Positions 7,714 through 15,508 of a stretch of 28,647 nucleotides of DNA are shown piece after piece. Below the pieces are notes generated by a model. That model was not told the DNA's origin and searched no databases. It was given only the letters and a program-made list of their open reading frames with translations. Source of the DNA: PVC group bacterium (GTDB taxonomy: Bacteria > Verrucomicrobiota > Kiritimatiellia > CAIKKV01 > PXCX01); the NCBI GenBank assembly GCA_003567575.1, contig PWZG01000320.1:1-28647 (forward strand), given 5' to 3'. Numbering within the stretch: the first letter of the stretch is position 1; each line of letters opens with the position of its first letter. The translations under genes and the position numbers were made by a program.

Positions 7714-8553
7714 TTACTGCCTCGTATCCGGCGGATCGGCGAGAATCTCTTTCAGTCGCAAAACAAGCCGGTATCCGTAACGCCGGTTGGCGAACACGAT
7801 ACCGCCGGCAAATTGATTGCCTTCATATTCCGTATATTCATAATAGTTTACATCCCAGAACGCGCCTTGTCGATCATACAACCTTTTCCTGATCAATACC
7901 GGCGGATCGCCGCCGACGATATATTCGCGTCTTCCTTCGCTTACCGCATCCCGGAACAGGGCTTGTCGGCGCCAGACATGCGTCCTGGCATCCGCCGCGG
8001 GAACCGAATCAAGATACACGCGTTGAATGTCTTTTGCAATCGCTTCCGCCACATCACCCCATGCGTCCAGGCCGGGCGCCACGAATGATTGTTCCAACCG
8101 GCCATCGCGACCGCGTACTTCGAACAGTTTGACCCCCATCGGCGTCATGGCAACGACGGAATACGAACGTTGCGGGACATCGATTTCGGTGATGCATATC
8201 GCGGCCATGGCATGGCCGCGATATTCGAATACGGCCGACTGCAACAGCGCGAACCGTTGCGGCGCCGTAGCTGCCACGGATCGGCGTAATGCTTCCGCCG
8301 TTACATCACCGATCGGCGGCAGCGATACCGGCTCGAACGGCACGGTAGCGCATCCGCCGGCGATTACCAGGCAGGCCAGGACCGTTATTATTAATCGTTT
8401 CGCATTTGTCGCACCCTGCGCTCGTCCGGCCGAGGATCTGTCTGCCGTGGCGGCACAGGCAGGCGGCCGGCTCCATATTTTGGAGACGGCGTTCCCCTCC
8501 GTTATAGGAGCGTTATGGTGCGACAAATCTGAGACGTATATTATTCTGTTCAT
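7714..8553 (-). CDS. DUF3261-like outer-membrane lipoprotein
   Basis: A 279-residue predicted lipoprotein. A hydrophobic stretch (about 52-66) ends in the lipobox IAGGC with the lipidated Cys68. The mature part, beginning ATVPFEP, is soluble and ends in a NYYEYTEYEG...YGYRLVLRLKEI block resembling DUF3261 proteins that accompany MMPL exporters and LolA-like proteins in APE clusters. It probably receives or positions the exported lipid at the outer membrane. The start ATG at 8553 overlaps the exporter stop (ATGA), and no start codon lies nearer the signal peptide. The 51 residues before the signal peptide are abnormal for a lipoprotein. Residues 9-50 are encoded by a 125-bp inverted-repeat element (8404-8528), so the N-terminus was probably lengthened by an in-frame insertion. 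Whether the signal still works is uncertain. Confidence 0.78.
   Translation of the reverse strand: MNRIIYVSDLSHHNAPITEGNAVSKIWSRPPACAATADRSSAGRAQGATNAKRLIITVLACLVIAGGCATVPFEPVSLPPIGDVTAEALRRSVAATAPQRFALLQSAVFEYRGHAMAAICITEIDVPQRSYSVVAMTPMGVKLFEVRGRDGRLEQSFVAPGLDAWGDVAEAIAKDIQRVYLDSVPAADARTHVWRRQALFRDAVSEGRREYIVGGDPPVLIRKRLYDRQGAFWDVNYYEYTEYEGNQFAGGIVFANRRYGYRLVLRLKEILADPPDTRQ
8404..8528. repeat. 125-bp palindromic element inside the lipoprotein gene
   Basis: A perfect 12-bp inverted repeat (ATTTGTCGCACC at 8404-8415, its complement at 8517-8528), extended imperfectly on both sides, bounds a GC-rich interior. The interior contains GGAGACGGCGTTCCC (8482-8496), whose complement GGGAACGCCGTCTCC matches 12 of 15 bases of a motif in the LolA-like gene. 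It sits in frame between the start codon and the signal peptide of the DUF3261-like gene. It is most likely a small non-coding repeat (MITE or REP type). No target duplication was established. Confidence 0.55.
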
Positions 8554-10931
8554 TCCGCCACGCTCCCTTCCGTCAATCGGTAGAGTGCCGGCACGACCCA
8601 CAGCGCGCACAAGTAACCGGCGCCAACCCCCGTGACCAGGGTCACCCCGATATCGAACATCACCGGATGCCGCGCCAGCAGCAGGGCGCCGGCGCCGACC
8701 AGGGTAGTCCAAGCCGACAAATGCACCGACAGTGCGGCATCGGCATGCACGTGATAATGTTCGTCAAAGACCATATAGACGCCGTAATCGATCACCAGCC
8801 CCACGACGATCATGGCGGCAATAAGTGAGGCCGCGGTCAGCGGCATACCGAACCAAGCCAGCAATCCCAACAGTGCAATACCGGCCGTAACGACGGGGAG
8901 CAGGGCCAGGAGAACCAGACGCAAACCGCGGATCAGCAGGATCAGCGGAAACAAGATCAGGATACCGGCAATGGCTGCCAGGCGTTTGGTTTCCCCGGCG
9001 ACAGCCGTGGAAATAGCGCCCGACAACGCGCGCCGCGAAACCAGGCGTACACGGGTTGTGCCATCGTCACCCTCCAAATCCGATAAACGGCGGATATTGG
9101 CCGAGGTATCGTCAAAATATGCGATGGCCCAGGTTTGCTCGTTGGCGCTGACGGCGAAGCGTTCCCGTAATCTGTCGAACAATGCGGATGGCGGCAGTCC
9201 CGCATGCGCCTCCGCGCCGGGCAGCCAATCGAAAAATGGTTGAAACGCTGTCTCGGCAAATCCGTATTTTTCCCGTGCCGCATCCATATATTCGCGAATT
9301 TCCGGGCCTTGTCGGCTCCAGAACGTGCGCCATGCGTCGAGACGCCGGCCGCGGGTTTCTTGCGAAGGCCATAATCGCGCGAGCGTTATAATGTTTTCGC
9401 TACCGATTACGTCAGCGGCCTGGCGGGATACTTCCTCGTAACGACGCCATACGGATTCCTGATCCGATCCTTGCGCCACGAGCATTGCCGGACTCATTTC
9501 GCCACCCCAAATGCGATGAAATTCGCGTTGATCACCGAGGACTTCCTGTGTGCTGCCGTCGAATTGTTCGATATCCTGCTGGAAATCGAGCTGCCGGATG
9601 GAGAAACCCATCAAGCCCAGGCAGATCAGCCAGCCGGCGACAATACCCAATTGGGCGGGTCGTCCGCGGGCGCGCCGGCCGGTCCAACGCCAGGCATTCC
9701 ATTTACCGGGTATTGTCCGAACCCATTGCGGCAGAATAAAAAGGGCCAGAACCAGGCACATCAACAGGCTGATAATCGAAAAACAGGCCAACTGGGTATA
9801 ACCCGGCACGGAAGAGAAAAAGAAGGCCGTGAACACCGCCGCGGTGGTCATCGCTCCGACAGCGACCGGACGGGCGACCTTGGGCAGAACCTGGCGGCCG
9901 GCGCCGCGTTTGGCCACGTACAGATGGATGGCATAGTCCATGGCGATACCGGCGATCACGACGCTCATCCCGATAATGAAATACGACATGGTACCCAGAA
10001 TCAATGATGAAAGGGCGATCGAGAGCAGGATCGCGCAAATCGGCGCCAAAAATATCAGGCCTGCCCGCCAGTCGCGGAAAACGGCCAGCAGCAGCAGACC
10101 GAACCCGAAAACCGCCGCCAAACCGGTGCGCCGCAAATCGCCGCGGATTACCTCTTCGTTACTGACGGTATGCCGGTGGCCGGCCACGACCAGTGCCTGA
10201 ATCCGGTCGGGGGATGCCGCCACACGCTCATCGATGTGTTCTAGCAGGGACCGCGCACCGAATCCGTCGGTAACGGCAACCGGTGTTTTAAGAAACAGCA
10301 GCGCATGCCGTTCATCCGCGCTGAGCAGGTGACCGCCGACTGGTTTGACCCGGTATCCGAACGCAGCCGTCAATTGCTGCATTCTGTTCAGGACATTTCC
10401 GGCTATCCCCAGCGGATCCGCCGCCATGAACCGGCCCATTGAGGCGCCGGGCGCGTACAAACGCCGGTAAATAGCACCCATACGCCGGTCGATCTCCTCA
10501 GGCGTCGAATCCCGGCGCAATGCTTCCAAATCCCGCGGTTCAAGCATTTGGGGTACGCGAACCGCCAGCGCATCCCATTCGGCCGCCAGATCTTGCCTGG
10601 GCAAACCGGTACGCACCTCGGACACCAAGCGGTTTGGCAAATCGAGAGCCAGACGGTCGGCAGCCGCCATCAACCGTGCGGGATCGGCGTCGTCGGTATC
10701 GGGGAGCGAGATCGAGAGCACGACCTGATCCGAAAAACCGGATTCCCGCAGGAAACGGATATTATCGAGCACAACCTCCTCGGCAGGCAACATTTTTTCG
10801 ATATCGTGATCGAGATCCAGTTGCGGCATGCGCCAGATCGCCAGCAGAATCAGCAGCAGCAATACCGCCGGCACGGCATAACGGTGTCGGGACACCCATT
10901 GGTAAACAGCGGAAAAGCAGGTGTCAAACAT
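8550..10931 (-). CDS. MMPL/RND-family exporter
   Basis: A 793-residue inner-membrane transporter made of two repeated halves: TM1 (about 17-36), a periplasmic loop to about 265, a TM bundle (about 268-405), then a second loop and bundle to 790. Each half carries the proton-relay-type Asp-Tyr motif in a TM helix (GIAMDYAIHL with Asp332, GLVIDYGVYM with Asp715). This is the 'predicted exporter' type found in APE and related lipid clusters, where it is thought to move the lipid out of the inner membrane. The start ATG at 10931 lies 11 nt after the LolA-like stop, with a GGA-containing ribosome binding site. Its stop overlaps the lipoprotein start. With LolA-like and DUF3261-like products on either side it forms an apparent inner-to-outer-membrane export route. 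Confidence 0.93.
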   Translation of the reverse strand: MFDTCFSAVYQWVSRHRYAVPAVLLLLILLAIWRMPQLDLDHDIEKMLPAEEVVLDNIRFLRESGFSDQVVLSISLPDTDDADPARLMAAADRLALDLPNRLVSEVRTGLPRQDLAAEWDALAVRVPQMLEPRDLEALRRDSTPEEIDRRMGAIYRRLYAPGASMGRFMAADPLGIAGNVLNRMQQLTAAFGYRVKPVGGHLLSADERHALLFLKTPVAVTDGFGARSLLEHIDERVAASPDRIQALVVAGHRHTVSNEEVIRGDLRRTGLAAVFGFGLLLLAVFRDWRAGLIFLAPICAILLSIALSSLILGTMSYFIIGMSVVIAGIAMDYAIHLYVAKRGAGRQVLPKVARPVAVGAMTTAAVFTAFFFSSVPGYTQLACFSIISLLMCLVLALFILPQWVRTIPGKWNAWRWTGRRARGRPAQLGIVAGWLICLGLMGFSIRQLDFQQDIEQFDGSTQEVLGDQREFHRIWGGEMSPAMLVAQGSDQESVWRRYEEVSRQAADVIGSENIITLARLWPSQETRGRRLDAWRTFWSRQGPEIREYMDAAREKYGFAETAFQPFFDWLPGAEAHAGLPPSALFDRLRERFAVSANEQTWAIAYFDDTSANIRRLSDLEGDDGTTRVRLVSRRALSGAISTAVAGETKRLAAIAGILILFPLILLIRGLRLVLLALLPVVTAGIALLGLLAWFGMPLTAASLIAAMIVVGLVIDYGVYMVFDEHYHVHADAALSVHLSAWTTLVGAGALLLARHPVMFDIGVTLVTGVGAGYLCALWVVPALYRLTEGSVAE

Positions 10932-10942
10932 ACATTATTCCG

Positions 10943-11725
10943 TCACTCGTTCGCCGTGGGGTTAAGTTGCCAGGCAGCGGACGGAATCTCCCGATTCAAT
11001 TTCGTGCCGTGAAACCGCAATTCCGTGCGGTCACTGCCTTTTTCCTCAATCATAATGCCGGCCAGATAACGTTCGTCATCGGTAAACCGAACTGAAACCC
11101 GTTCGATATAGCCGGCAGCCGGATTTTCCGGCAACGGCACAAACGTTAACTCCACCGGATCATCCCGCTCGAGGGTTATCCGGTATTCGGACGTCAAACG
11201 GGCATAATCGCCGGAGAACCACTGGCGCATCTGGCCGACGGCCACCTGCAAGGCGGGATTGGCATCGAGTTCCATGACGGTTTGTTGTCCCGACTCGGAA
11301 TCCCACTGGCGAATGGCTTTATCGTCCATCACCATCACGTAGCGGATCGGATCGTCGACGCGCCAGGCCAAACGATCGGGTTTGGCCATGAATATCCGGC
11401 CCCGCATCGTCATTGTCCGGTCCATGATCGCAAGATGTTTCTCCTGTACGAACTCGGTTTCGACGGTCCGGATACCGGCTGCGTTGGCGCGCAAACGTTC
11501 GAGGACTTCGTCGGGCGTGCCAGCGTCTGCCGTTGCGGCGGCAAAGTATGCGAGCCACAAAACAACGATGACAGCGACGCTCCCGAAAACGCGGAAAGTG
11601 GCGGGAACGCTGTTACCTCGAACACGATATACGGCGTTTTCCGGTCTCAGTTTAGCGGCCGCGGTTTCGCGGACGGTTTGCGACGGCGGTTTTGCACGGA
11701 ATTGAATTATGCGGGACCTTTTCAT
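10943..11725 (-). CDS. LolA-like outer-membrane lipid/lipoprotein carrier
   Basis: A 260-residue protein. A hydrophobic segment (about 49-66) precedes a LolA/LolB-like half-barrel domain (about 72-255). The start (LRANAAGIRTVETEFVQEK) and MRGRIFMAKPDRLAWRV are typical of COG2834. It should act in the periplasm as a shuttle for a hydrophobic ligand; in APE-type clusters a LolA-like protein is thought to serve the polyene lipid rather than lipoproteins. The start ATG at 11725 overlaps the radical SAM/hotdog stop (ATGA). The 48 residues before the hydrophobic segment are basic and unusually long. Residues 28-48 coincide with a palindromic DNA element (11582-11644), so the extension may be insertional. 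The segment may then act as an anchor instead of a cleaved signal. Confidence 0.85.
   Translation of the reverse strand: MKRSRIIQFRAKPPSQTVRETAAAKLRPENAVYRVRGNSVPATFRVFGSVAVIVVLWLAYFAAATADAGTPDEVLERLRANAAGIRTVETEFVQEKHLAIMDRTMTMRGRIFMAKPDRLAWRVDDPIRYVMVMDDKAIRQWDSESGQQTVMELDANPALQVAVGQMRQWFSGDYARLTSEYRITLERDDPVELTFVPLPENPAAGYIERVSVRFTDDERYLAGIMIEEKGSDRTELRFHGTKLNREIPSAAWQLNPTANE
11582..11644. repeat. 63-bp palindromic element inside the LolA-like gene
   Basis: The arms CCCGAAAACGC (11582-11592) and GCGTTTTCCGG (11634-11644) are complementary at 10 of 11 positions. The interior has GGGAACGCTGTTACC (11603-11617), which shares 12 of 15 bases with the element in the DUF3261-like gene. It is in frame and lies just upstream of the signal/anchor segment of the LolA-like protein. 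A related 9-base core, ACGCCGTCT, also occurs at 13246-13254 in the operon leader. Probably a member of a dispersed short repeat family. Confidence 0.45.
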
Positions 11726-13224
11726 TCCGTACCGTCTCCCTTCCCGTTCGTATGCCAGACTTTGATTTCGCCTTCCGCCAACACGGTTTCGCCCCGGCGA
11801 ATGATGCCGTTAATGATGCCGAAATCGCCGAATTTAGCCGTTTTGCGAACGACAACATTCAGCACATCGCCGACGGCGGCGCTGCCGTGAACTCGAAAAG
11901 ACTTGGCGCCCAGCAGGTATCCCTGGGAGCGATTCCCGTTCACGCGCTCCCTGAACCCGTTCAAGGCCGCGATCGACTGGGCGACGATTTCAAGGTACAT
12001 GATCTCATCCAGCTTGCCGTAGGCGTCGACGAACGGCATGTCAGGCCGGATTTCCGTCAATGTCTCGGCGCTACGTTCGCCGACGGCAAGCAGCGTATCG
12101 ACAATACGCATCGGCGGTTGATGTGGAATATCGGACGCCACCGGCGCGGGCAACCGGTCGACTTCGTCCTGGCGATCCAAATTGCGCCAGCAGCGCGGAT
12201 CGGAACCGAGATAATCGCCGGTCAGATTATAGGCTGCACCACGGCATCCGTAACATTGTTCGGATATTTCGCACTGACCGCACGGTCCCTTGATCCATTG
12301 GCGATGATTGCGCAGGTCATGCACGACTTCGCTGTCGGCAAGGATATCCGCCAGTCTTCGTTCACGAACATTTCCCACCACGATGGGAACGCCCACGCAG
12401 GGCATGACTTCGCCCTGGGCGTTAACAAGGCACGAGAATTTATGGCGCTGGCAGCGGTGAGCCACCAGCGGCGGCTGGGGCAGCCATGTCTGATCGTAGC
12501 GTTCGCGGTCGATGCGCCTGATTTCTTCGAATATTTGCCGGTTACGTTCCGGATCGAGCGGCAGCCAATCGTTCTCCACCGCGTTACCCTGCGGGGTTAC
12601 CATTTCAAAATAGGGCAGAATATTACGATCGCGCAGCCATATCCAAAGCTTTACCAGTTCGTGTTCGTTCAGAGAACACATAATCGTGCTGACTGCCAGG
12701 AAAGGACGCAGACCGGGACCGGGATAACCGGCCTCGGTCAGGTTCCGCAATGCGGTATGAATGATATCATAGGCGCCATCGTGACCGGCCAGCATATCCT
12801 GGGTACGCCGATCGAAAGTATTCATTTTCAACGCCACATTCACTTGCAGATCATAGAGCAAGCGCGCTTTGCGCGCGCTTATCCCGGTGCCGTTGGTGAA
12901 CATCTCCGATTCCAGACCGCGTTCATGAATGAATTCCAGAGTACTGAACAGGCGCGGATGCAGCATCGGTTCGCCGCCCAGCACGATGATTTTGCGGGCA
13001 CCGAGTTCCTGGGCTTGCACGATGACATCGCGTAATTGAGCATCATCGAGTTCCGTGGCTGCATCCCCCTTGGCCGAGGCATAGCAGTAAGGACAGCGGA
13101 AATTGCATAACCGGCTTAATTCGATCTCGATCGAAAGCAAGCCACGCCGGGCCATCGCGGCGTCAATCAATTCCGGCGCGAATTCAAAGCCCGGTATCGA
13201 AATATTGCAATTAGAGGTATCCAT
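11722..13224 (-). CDS. Radical SAM/SPASM protein fused to FabA/ApeP-like hotdog
   Basis: A 500-residue two-domain protein. The radical SAM domain has CNFRCPYC with Cys40, Cys44 and Cys47, then VLGGEPMLHP and an alternating TIM-barrel pattern. A SPASM-type auxiliary cluster region carries Cys258, Cys265, Cys276, Cys315, Cys318, Cys324, Cys327 and Cys345. A linker leads to a hotdog domain (about 366-492): IPHQPPMRIVD, PFVDAYG..., GYLLGAKSFRVHG, GEIKVWHTN. It resembles the ApeP/3-hydroxyacyl-ACP dehydratase family. The fusion suggests that radical chemistry and acyl-ACP dehydration act on the same carrier-bound chain. The start is taken as the ATG at 13224: it precedes the conserved domain, and a sigma70-like promoter lies 80-110 bp upstream, which rules out the 114-residue Arg-rich upstream extension. 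Its stop overlaps the LolA-like start. The chemistry is unknown. Confidence 0.88.
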   Translation of the reverse strand: MDTSNCNISIPGFEFAPELIDAAMARRGLLSIEIELSRLCNFRCPYCYASAKGDAATELDDAQLRDVIVQAQELGARKIIVLGGEPMLHPRLFSTLEFIHERGLESEMFTNGTGISARKARLLYDLQVNVALKMNTFDRRTQDMLAGHDGAYDIIHTALRNLTEAGYPGPGLRPFLAVSTIMCSLNEHELVKLWIWLRDRNILPYFEMVTPQGNAVENDWLPLDPERNRQIFEEIRRIDRERYDQTWLPQPPLVAHRCQRHKFSCLVNAQGEVMPCVGVPIVVGNVRERRLADILADSEVVHDLRNHRQWIKGPCGQCEISEQCYGCRGAAYNLTGDYLGSDPRCWRNLDRQDEVDRLPAPVASDIPHQPPMRIVDTLLAVGERSAETLTEIRPDMPFVDAYGKLDEIMYLEIVAQSIAALNGFRERVNGNRSQGYLLGAKSFRVHGSAAVGDVLNVVVRKTAKFGDFGIINGIIRRGETVLAEGEIKVWHTNGKGDGTE

Positions 13225-13302
13225 AATTTTAGTTTTCCACGCGGCACGCCGTCTGCCGGCGCGCCACCGGCCCGGTTTTGTGCGCGCCGTTCGACAGCCA
13301 TT

Positions 13303-13331
13303 ATTATAAAGCCGGGAGAAGCGTAAATCAA
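13303..13331 (-). promoter_or_regulatory. Internal sigma70-like promoter
   Basis: On the minus strand, TTGATT (13326-13331) and a perfect TATAAT (13303-13308) are separated by 17 bp. Transcription should start near 13296, giving a leader of about 70 nt before the ATG at 13224. The leader can form a GC-rich hairpin from the near-palindrome around 13243-13262. The promoter would let the radical SAM-to-acyltransferase genes be expressed apart from the dehydratase-like genes upstream. Confidence 0.6.
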
Positions 13332-13345
13332 CGAAAAATCTTGAT

Positions 13346-14317
13346 TCATTGCGGGCGATCCGGCGTCGATTCCCATTTGCGGCACCGTCCGCCGCTGCGT
13401 CCGATGACGGACCGGTTATCGATAATTTCGATAATTTCGCAATCGTTCGAACAATCACGGCAGGTAAAAGCGCGCGTTTCAATAGCGTGATCGCATACGG
13501 CATAACCGCGAAAACGCGACGTCGCCGGCGCCGCGCGTTTCGCCAATAACGCCGCACCGTATGCACCCATGACCATGTTATAGCGCGGTATAATCAGCTC
13601 GCACTGCAATATTTCCTCGAATGCGCGGCGCATCCCCAGATTGGCGCTGACACCTCCCTGGAAGACGATTGGCGGCAGGATTTCCTTGCCGACACAGACA
13701 TTACTCAGAAAATTACGAGCCATCGCCAGACACAGACCCATCACTATATCGTCCTGCCGGTGTCCGGTCTGCTGTTTATGAATCATATCCGATTCGGCAA
13801 AGACGGTACAGCGACCGGCAATACCGGTCGGCTGCCTGGATTTCACGGCTTGCGCGCTGAGATTTTCAATGGAAATATTGAGGCGTTTGGCTTGCGAATC
13901 GAGAAAACTGCCGGTACCGGCGGCGCAGATCAGGTTCATGGCAAAATCGACCACCACCCGGTCGCGAACGATGGTAACCTTGCTGTCCTGTCCCCCGATT
14001 TCGAACACTGTCCGAGTCTCGGGATGCAGCCGGACGGCAGCGCAGGCATGTGCGCTGATCTCGTTTTTAACCACATCGGCGCCCAGTGCGGCGCCGGCCA
14101 GGTGGCGTCCGCTACCGGTTACCCCGACGCCGCCGATGGCGCCGGCGTCGGGAATCCGTTCGCGCAAAGCGCCAAGCGCGGCCTGTGTCGCATGCAGGGG
14201 ATGACCGTCAACCCGACGATAATCTTCAAAAATTACTTCGTCCGCCGGCCCGGTCAACACCAGATTGACACTGATGGATCCGACGTCGATACCCAAATAA
14301 TAATGCGGCTTATTCAT
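13346..14317 (-). CDS. 2-hydroxyacyl-CoA dehydratase activase (BadF/BcrA type)
   Basis: A 323-residue ASKHA-fold ATPase of the HgdC/BadFG family. The phosphate-1 loop is LGIDVGSISVNLVL (about 8-21). Cys131 (CAAGTGSFLD) and Cys170 (AGRCTVFAESDMIH) match the two Cys that hold the homodimer-bridging [4Fe-4S] cluster. VFEIGGQDSK and VFQGGVSAN are also present. Such activases use ATP to push an electron of very low potential into a dehydratase or reductase partner. The C-terminus adds a Cys-rich tail (CRDCSNDC...GRCRKW), seen in members that work with DUF2229 proteins. The start ATG at 14317 follows AGGAGG with a rather long spacer of 13 nt, 10 nt after the HgdB-like stop. Its neighbours are its probable partners. 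Confidence 0.9.
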   Translation of the reverse strand: MNKPHYYLGIDVGSISVNLVLTGPADEVIFEDYRRVDGHPLHATQAALGALRERIPDAGAIGGVGVTGSGRHLAGAALGADVVKNEISAHACAAVRLHPETRTVFEIGGQDSKVTIVRDRVVVDFAMNLICAAGTGSFLDSQAKRLNISIENLSAQAVKSRQPTGIAGRCTVFAESDMIHKQQTGHRQDDIVMGLCLAMARNFLSNVCVGKEILPPIVFQGGVSANLGMRRAFEEILQCELIIPRYNMVMGAYGAALLAKRAAPATSRFRGYAVCDHAIETRAFTCRDCSNDCEIIEIIDNRSVIGRSGGRCRKWESTPDRPQ

Positions 14318-14327
14318 TTTCCACTGT

Positions 14328-15395
14328 TTACCTCCTTGATTGACGCTGCCGCAATACATCCACAAACGCTTCCAGACGGGTCACCATTCCCACATGGCTG
14401 GTATGTTCATCGAAAGAACATTCAAGGACGGGGAAATTCATATCACGGCTGATACGCCGCAGAATCGGGCGGACCCCGACTTCCGGCATGCATCCGGCGG
14501 GTCCGACATGGATTACACCGTCGTATCCTTCCCGTGCACAGCGCAGGGTGTGCGCCACGGAATCCATGGCATGGCCGCCCACCAGATGGCGCAAATACGG
14601 ACGCGCCAACCTTTTCAGACGCCAGCGGGAATTGGGACTGAACAGACCGATCCGGAATATCGTCCGCATTTCGTCGCCCAACAGAAAGAAATTACGAACT
14701 TCCACGCCTAGGCCGCCGAGGATTTCCTCCAGGTTATGATTCAAATAGCGGTCGCGCAACAGCGTGGCCTCGCCCAGCAAACCGACCCGTAACGGCGGCC
14801 GATCGTGTTGAAGCGGCACCTGTTCGAAGCGTTGTTTAATACCCCTGGCGAAAGCGCGGATTTGCGGCACGGTTCGAGCACGATCCAAATCCGTTAGCGC
14901 CTCATTAAGCACTCGTGTCGTATCGCCGGGACAGCATTCGATTGCCCGCACCCGCCAGGCTTCCCTTTCCAGGGTATCGATGGTCAGGGTTTTCTGTTGC
15001 GCGCGGGCGCAACATTTCAAAAAAGGAATCAAATCCGGATCGAAATAGCGGATCAACGGCGGTTTAAAACCGTCGTAACCCAGACCGAAAATATACATAT
15101 CCAACCCGCGTTCCTTAAGGATTTTCTGCTGCATTTCGCGATAATACCGCAAACGGCATGTTCCCCGGCTGTTGACCATGACACCGTACTTGACGCCTTC
15201 CATGGACGCTTTGATGAAATGACCGGTACAAGCCTTGAATGAAAGACAGGCGAATTCAGGCGATGCCTCCACGCCCAGCCGCAACGATTCGGGTGTCGTC
15301 GCGCGTTGCGTCCAGGGCGTCACCCGCAAACATTCCACCGACGCGGCCAGCGCCAGAGAATAGTTTCCCCATGGTTGAATCGCTAATCCGGTCAC
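14328..15395 (-). CDS. 2-hydroxyglutaryl-CoA dehydratase D-component (HgdB)-like protein
   Basis: A 355-residue protein related to the iron-sulfur D-component/BcrB-type subunits of 2-hydroxyacyl-CoA dehydratases. It has several candidate cluster Cys (Cys50 in FACLSFKACTGH, CCARAQ, IECCPGD, PAGCMPE) and a C-terminal Rossmann-like block (RPPLRVGLLGEATLL, PVLECSFDEHTS...RLEAFVDVL). Together with the DUF2229-type protein before it and the activase after it, it forms a triad common in anaerobes whose substrate is mostly unknown. The start is the GTG at 15395. It overlaps the TGA that would end the upstream gene if its premature stop were read through (GTGA). An ATP-driven one-electron reductive dehydration or ring reduction is the family chemistry. 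Its link to the lipid genes is inference. Confidence 0.82.
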   Translation of the reverse strand: MTGLAIQPWGNYSLALAASVECLRVTPWTQRATTPESLRLGVEASPEFACLSFKACTGHFIKASMEGVKYGVMVNSRGTCRLRYYREMQQKILKERGLDMYIFGLGYDGFKPPLIRYFDPDLIPFLKCCARAQQKTLTIDTLEREAWRVRAIECCPGDTTRVLNEALTDLDRARTVPQIRAFARGIKQRFEQVPLQHDRPPLRVGLLGEATLLRDRYLNHNLEEILGGLGVEVRNFFLLGDEMRTIFRIGLFSPNSRWRLKRLARPYLRHLVGGHAMDSVAHTLRCAREGYDGVIHVGPAGCMPEVGVRPILRRISRDMNFPVLECSFDEHTSHVGMVTRLEAFVDVLRQRQSRR

Positions 15396-15508
15396 GCATA
15401 TTCTCCGATGGAATCCACAAACGCCTCCAAGCGCGTCTCGAGACCGGTTTGCGCGGTATGCGTATCAAGCGTCAATGTCATGTAGGGAATACCTTTCTGC
15501 TTGAGTAT
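15392..15508 (-). pseudogene. In-frame C-terminal remainder of the DUF2229-type gene
   Basis: These 39 codons, including the terminal TGA, continue the frame of the preceding gene after its TAA. The translation ILKQKGIPYMTLTLDTH... closely parallels the C-terminus of the adjacent HgdB-like paralogue (NFPVLECSFDEHTS...RLEAFVD), so the segment was coding until recently. It has no start signal of its own. The terminal GTGA overlap with the next gene is preserved. Confidence 0.7.

Noticed and set aside
11692..13035. 447-codon plus-strand ORF
   Set aside because: It lies opposite the radical SAM/hotdog gene, has no recognisable domain and reads as the antisense shadow of a GC-rich coding frame.
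13225..13566. Arg-rich 114-residue N-terminal extension of the radical SAM/hotdog protein
   Set aside because: It would overlap the activase gene and the promoter at 13303-13331; the ATG at 13224 begins a normal N-terminus.
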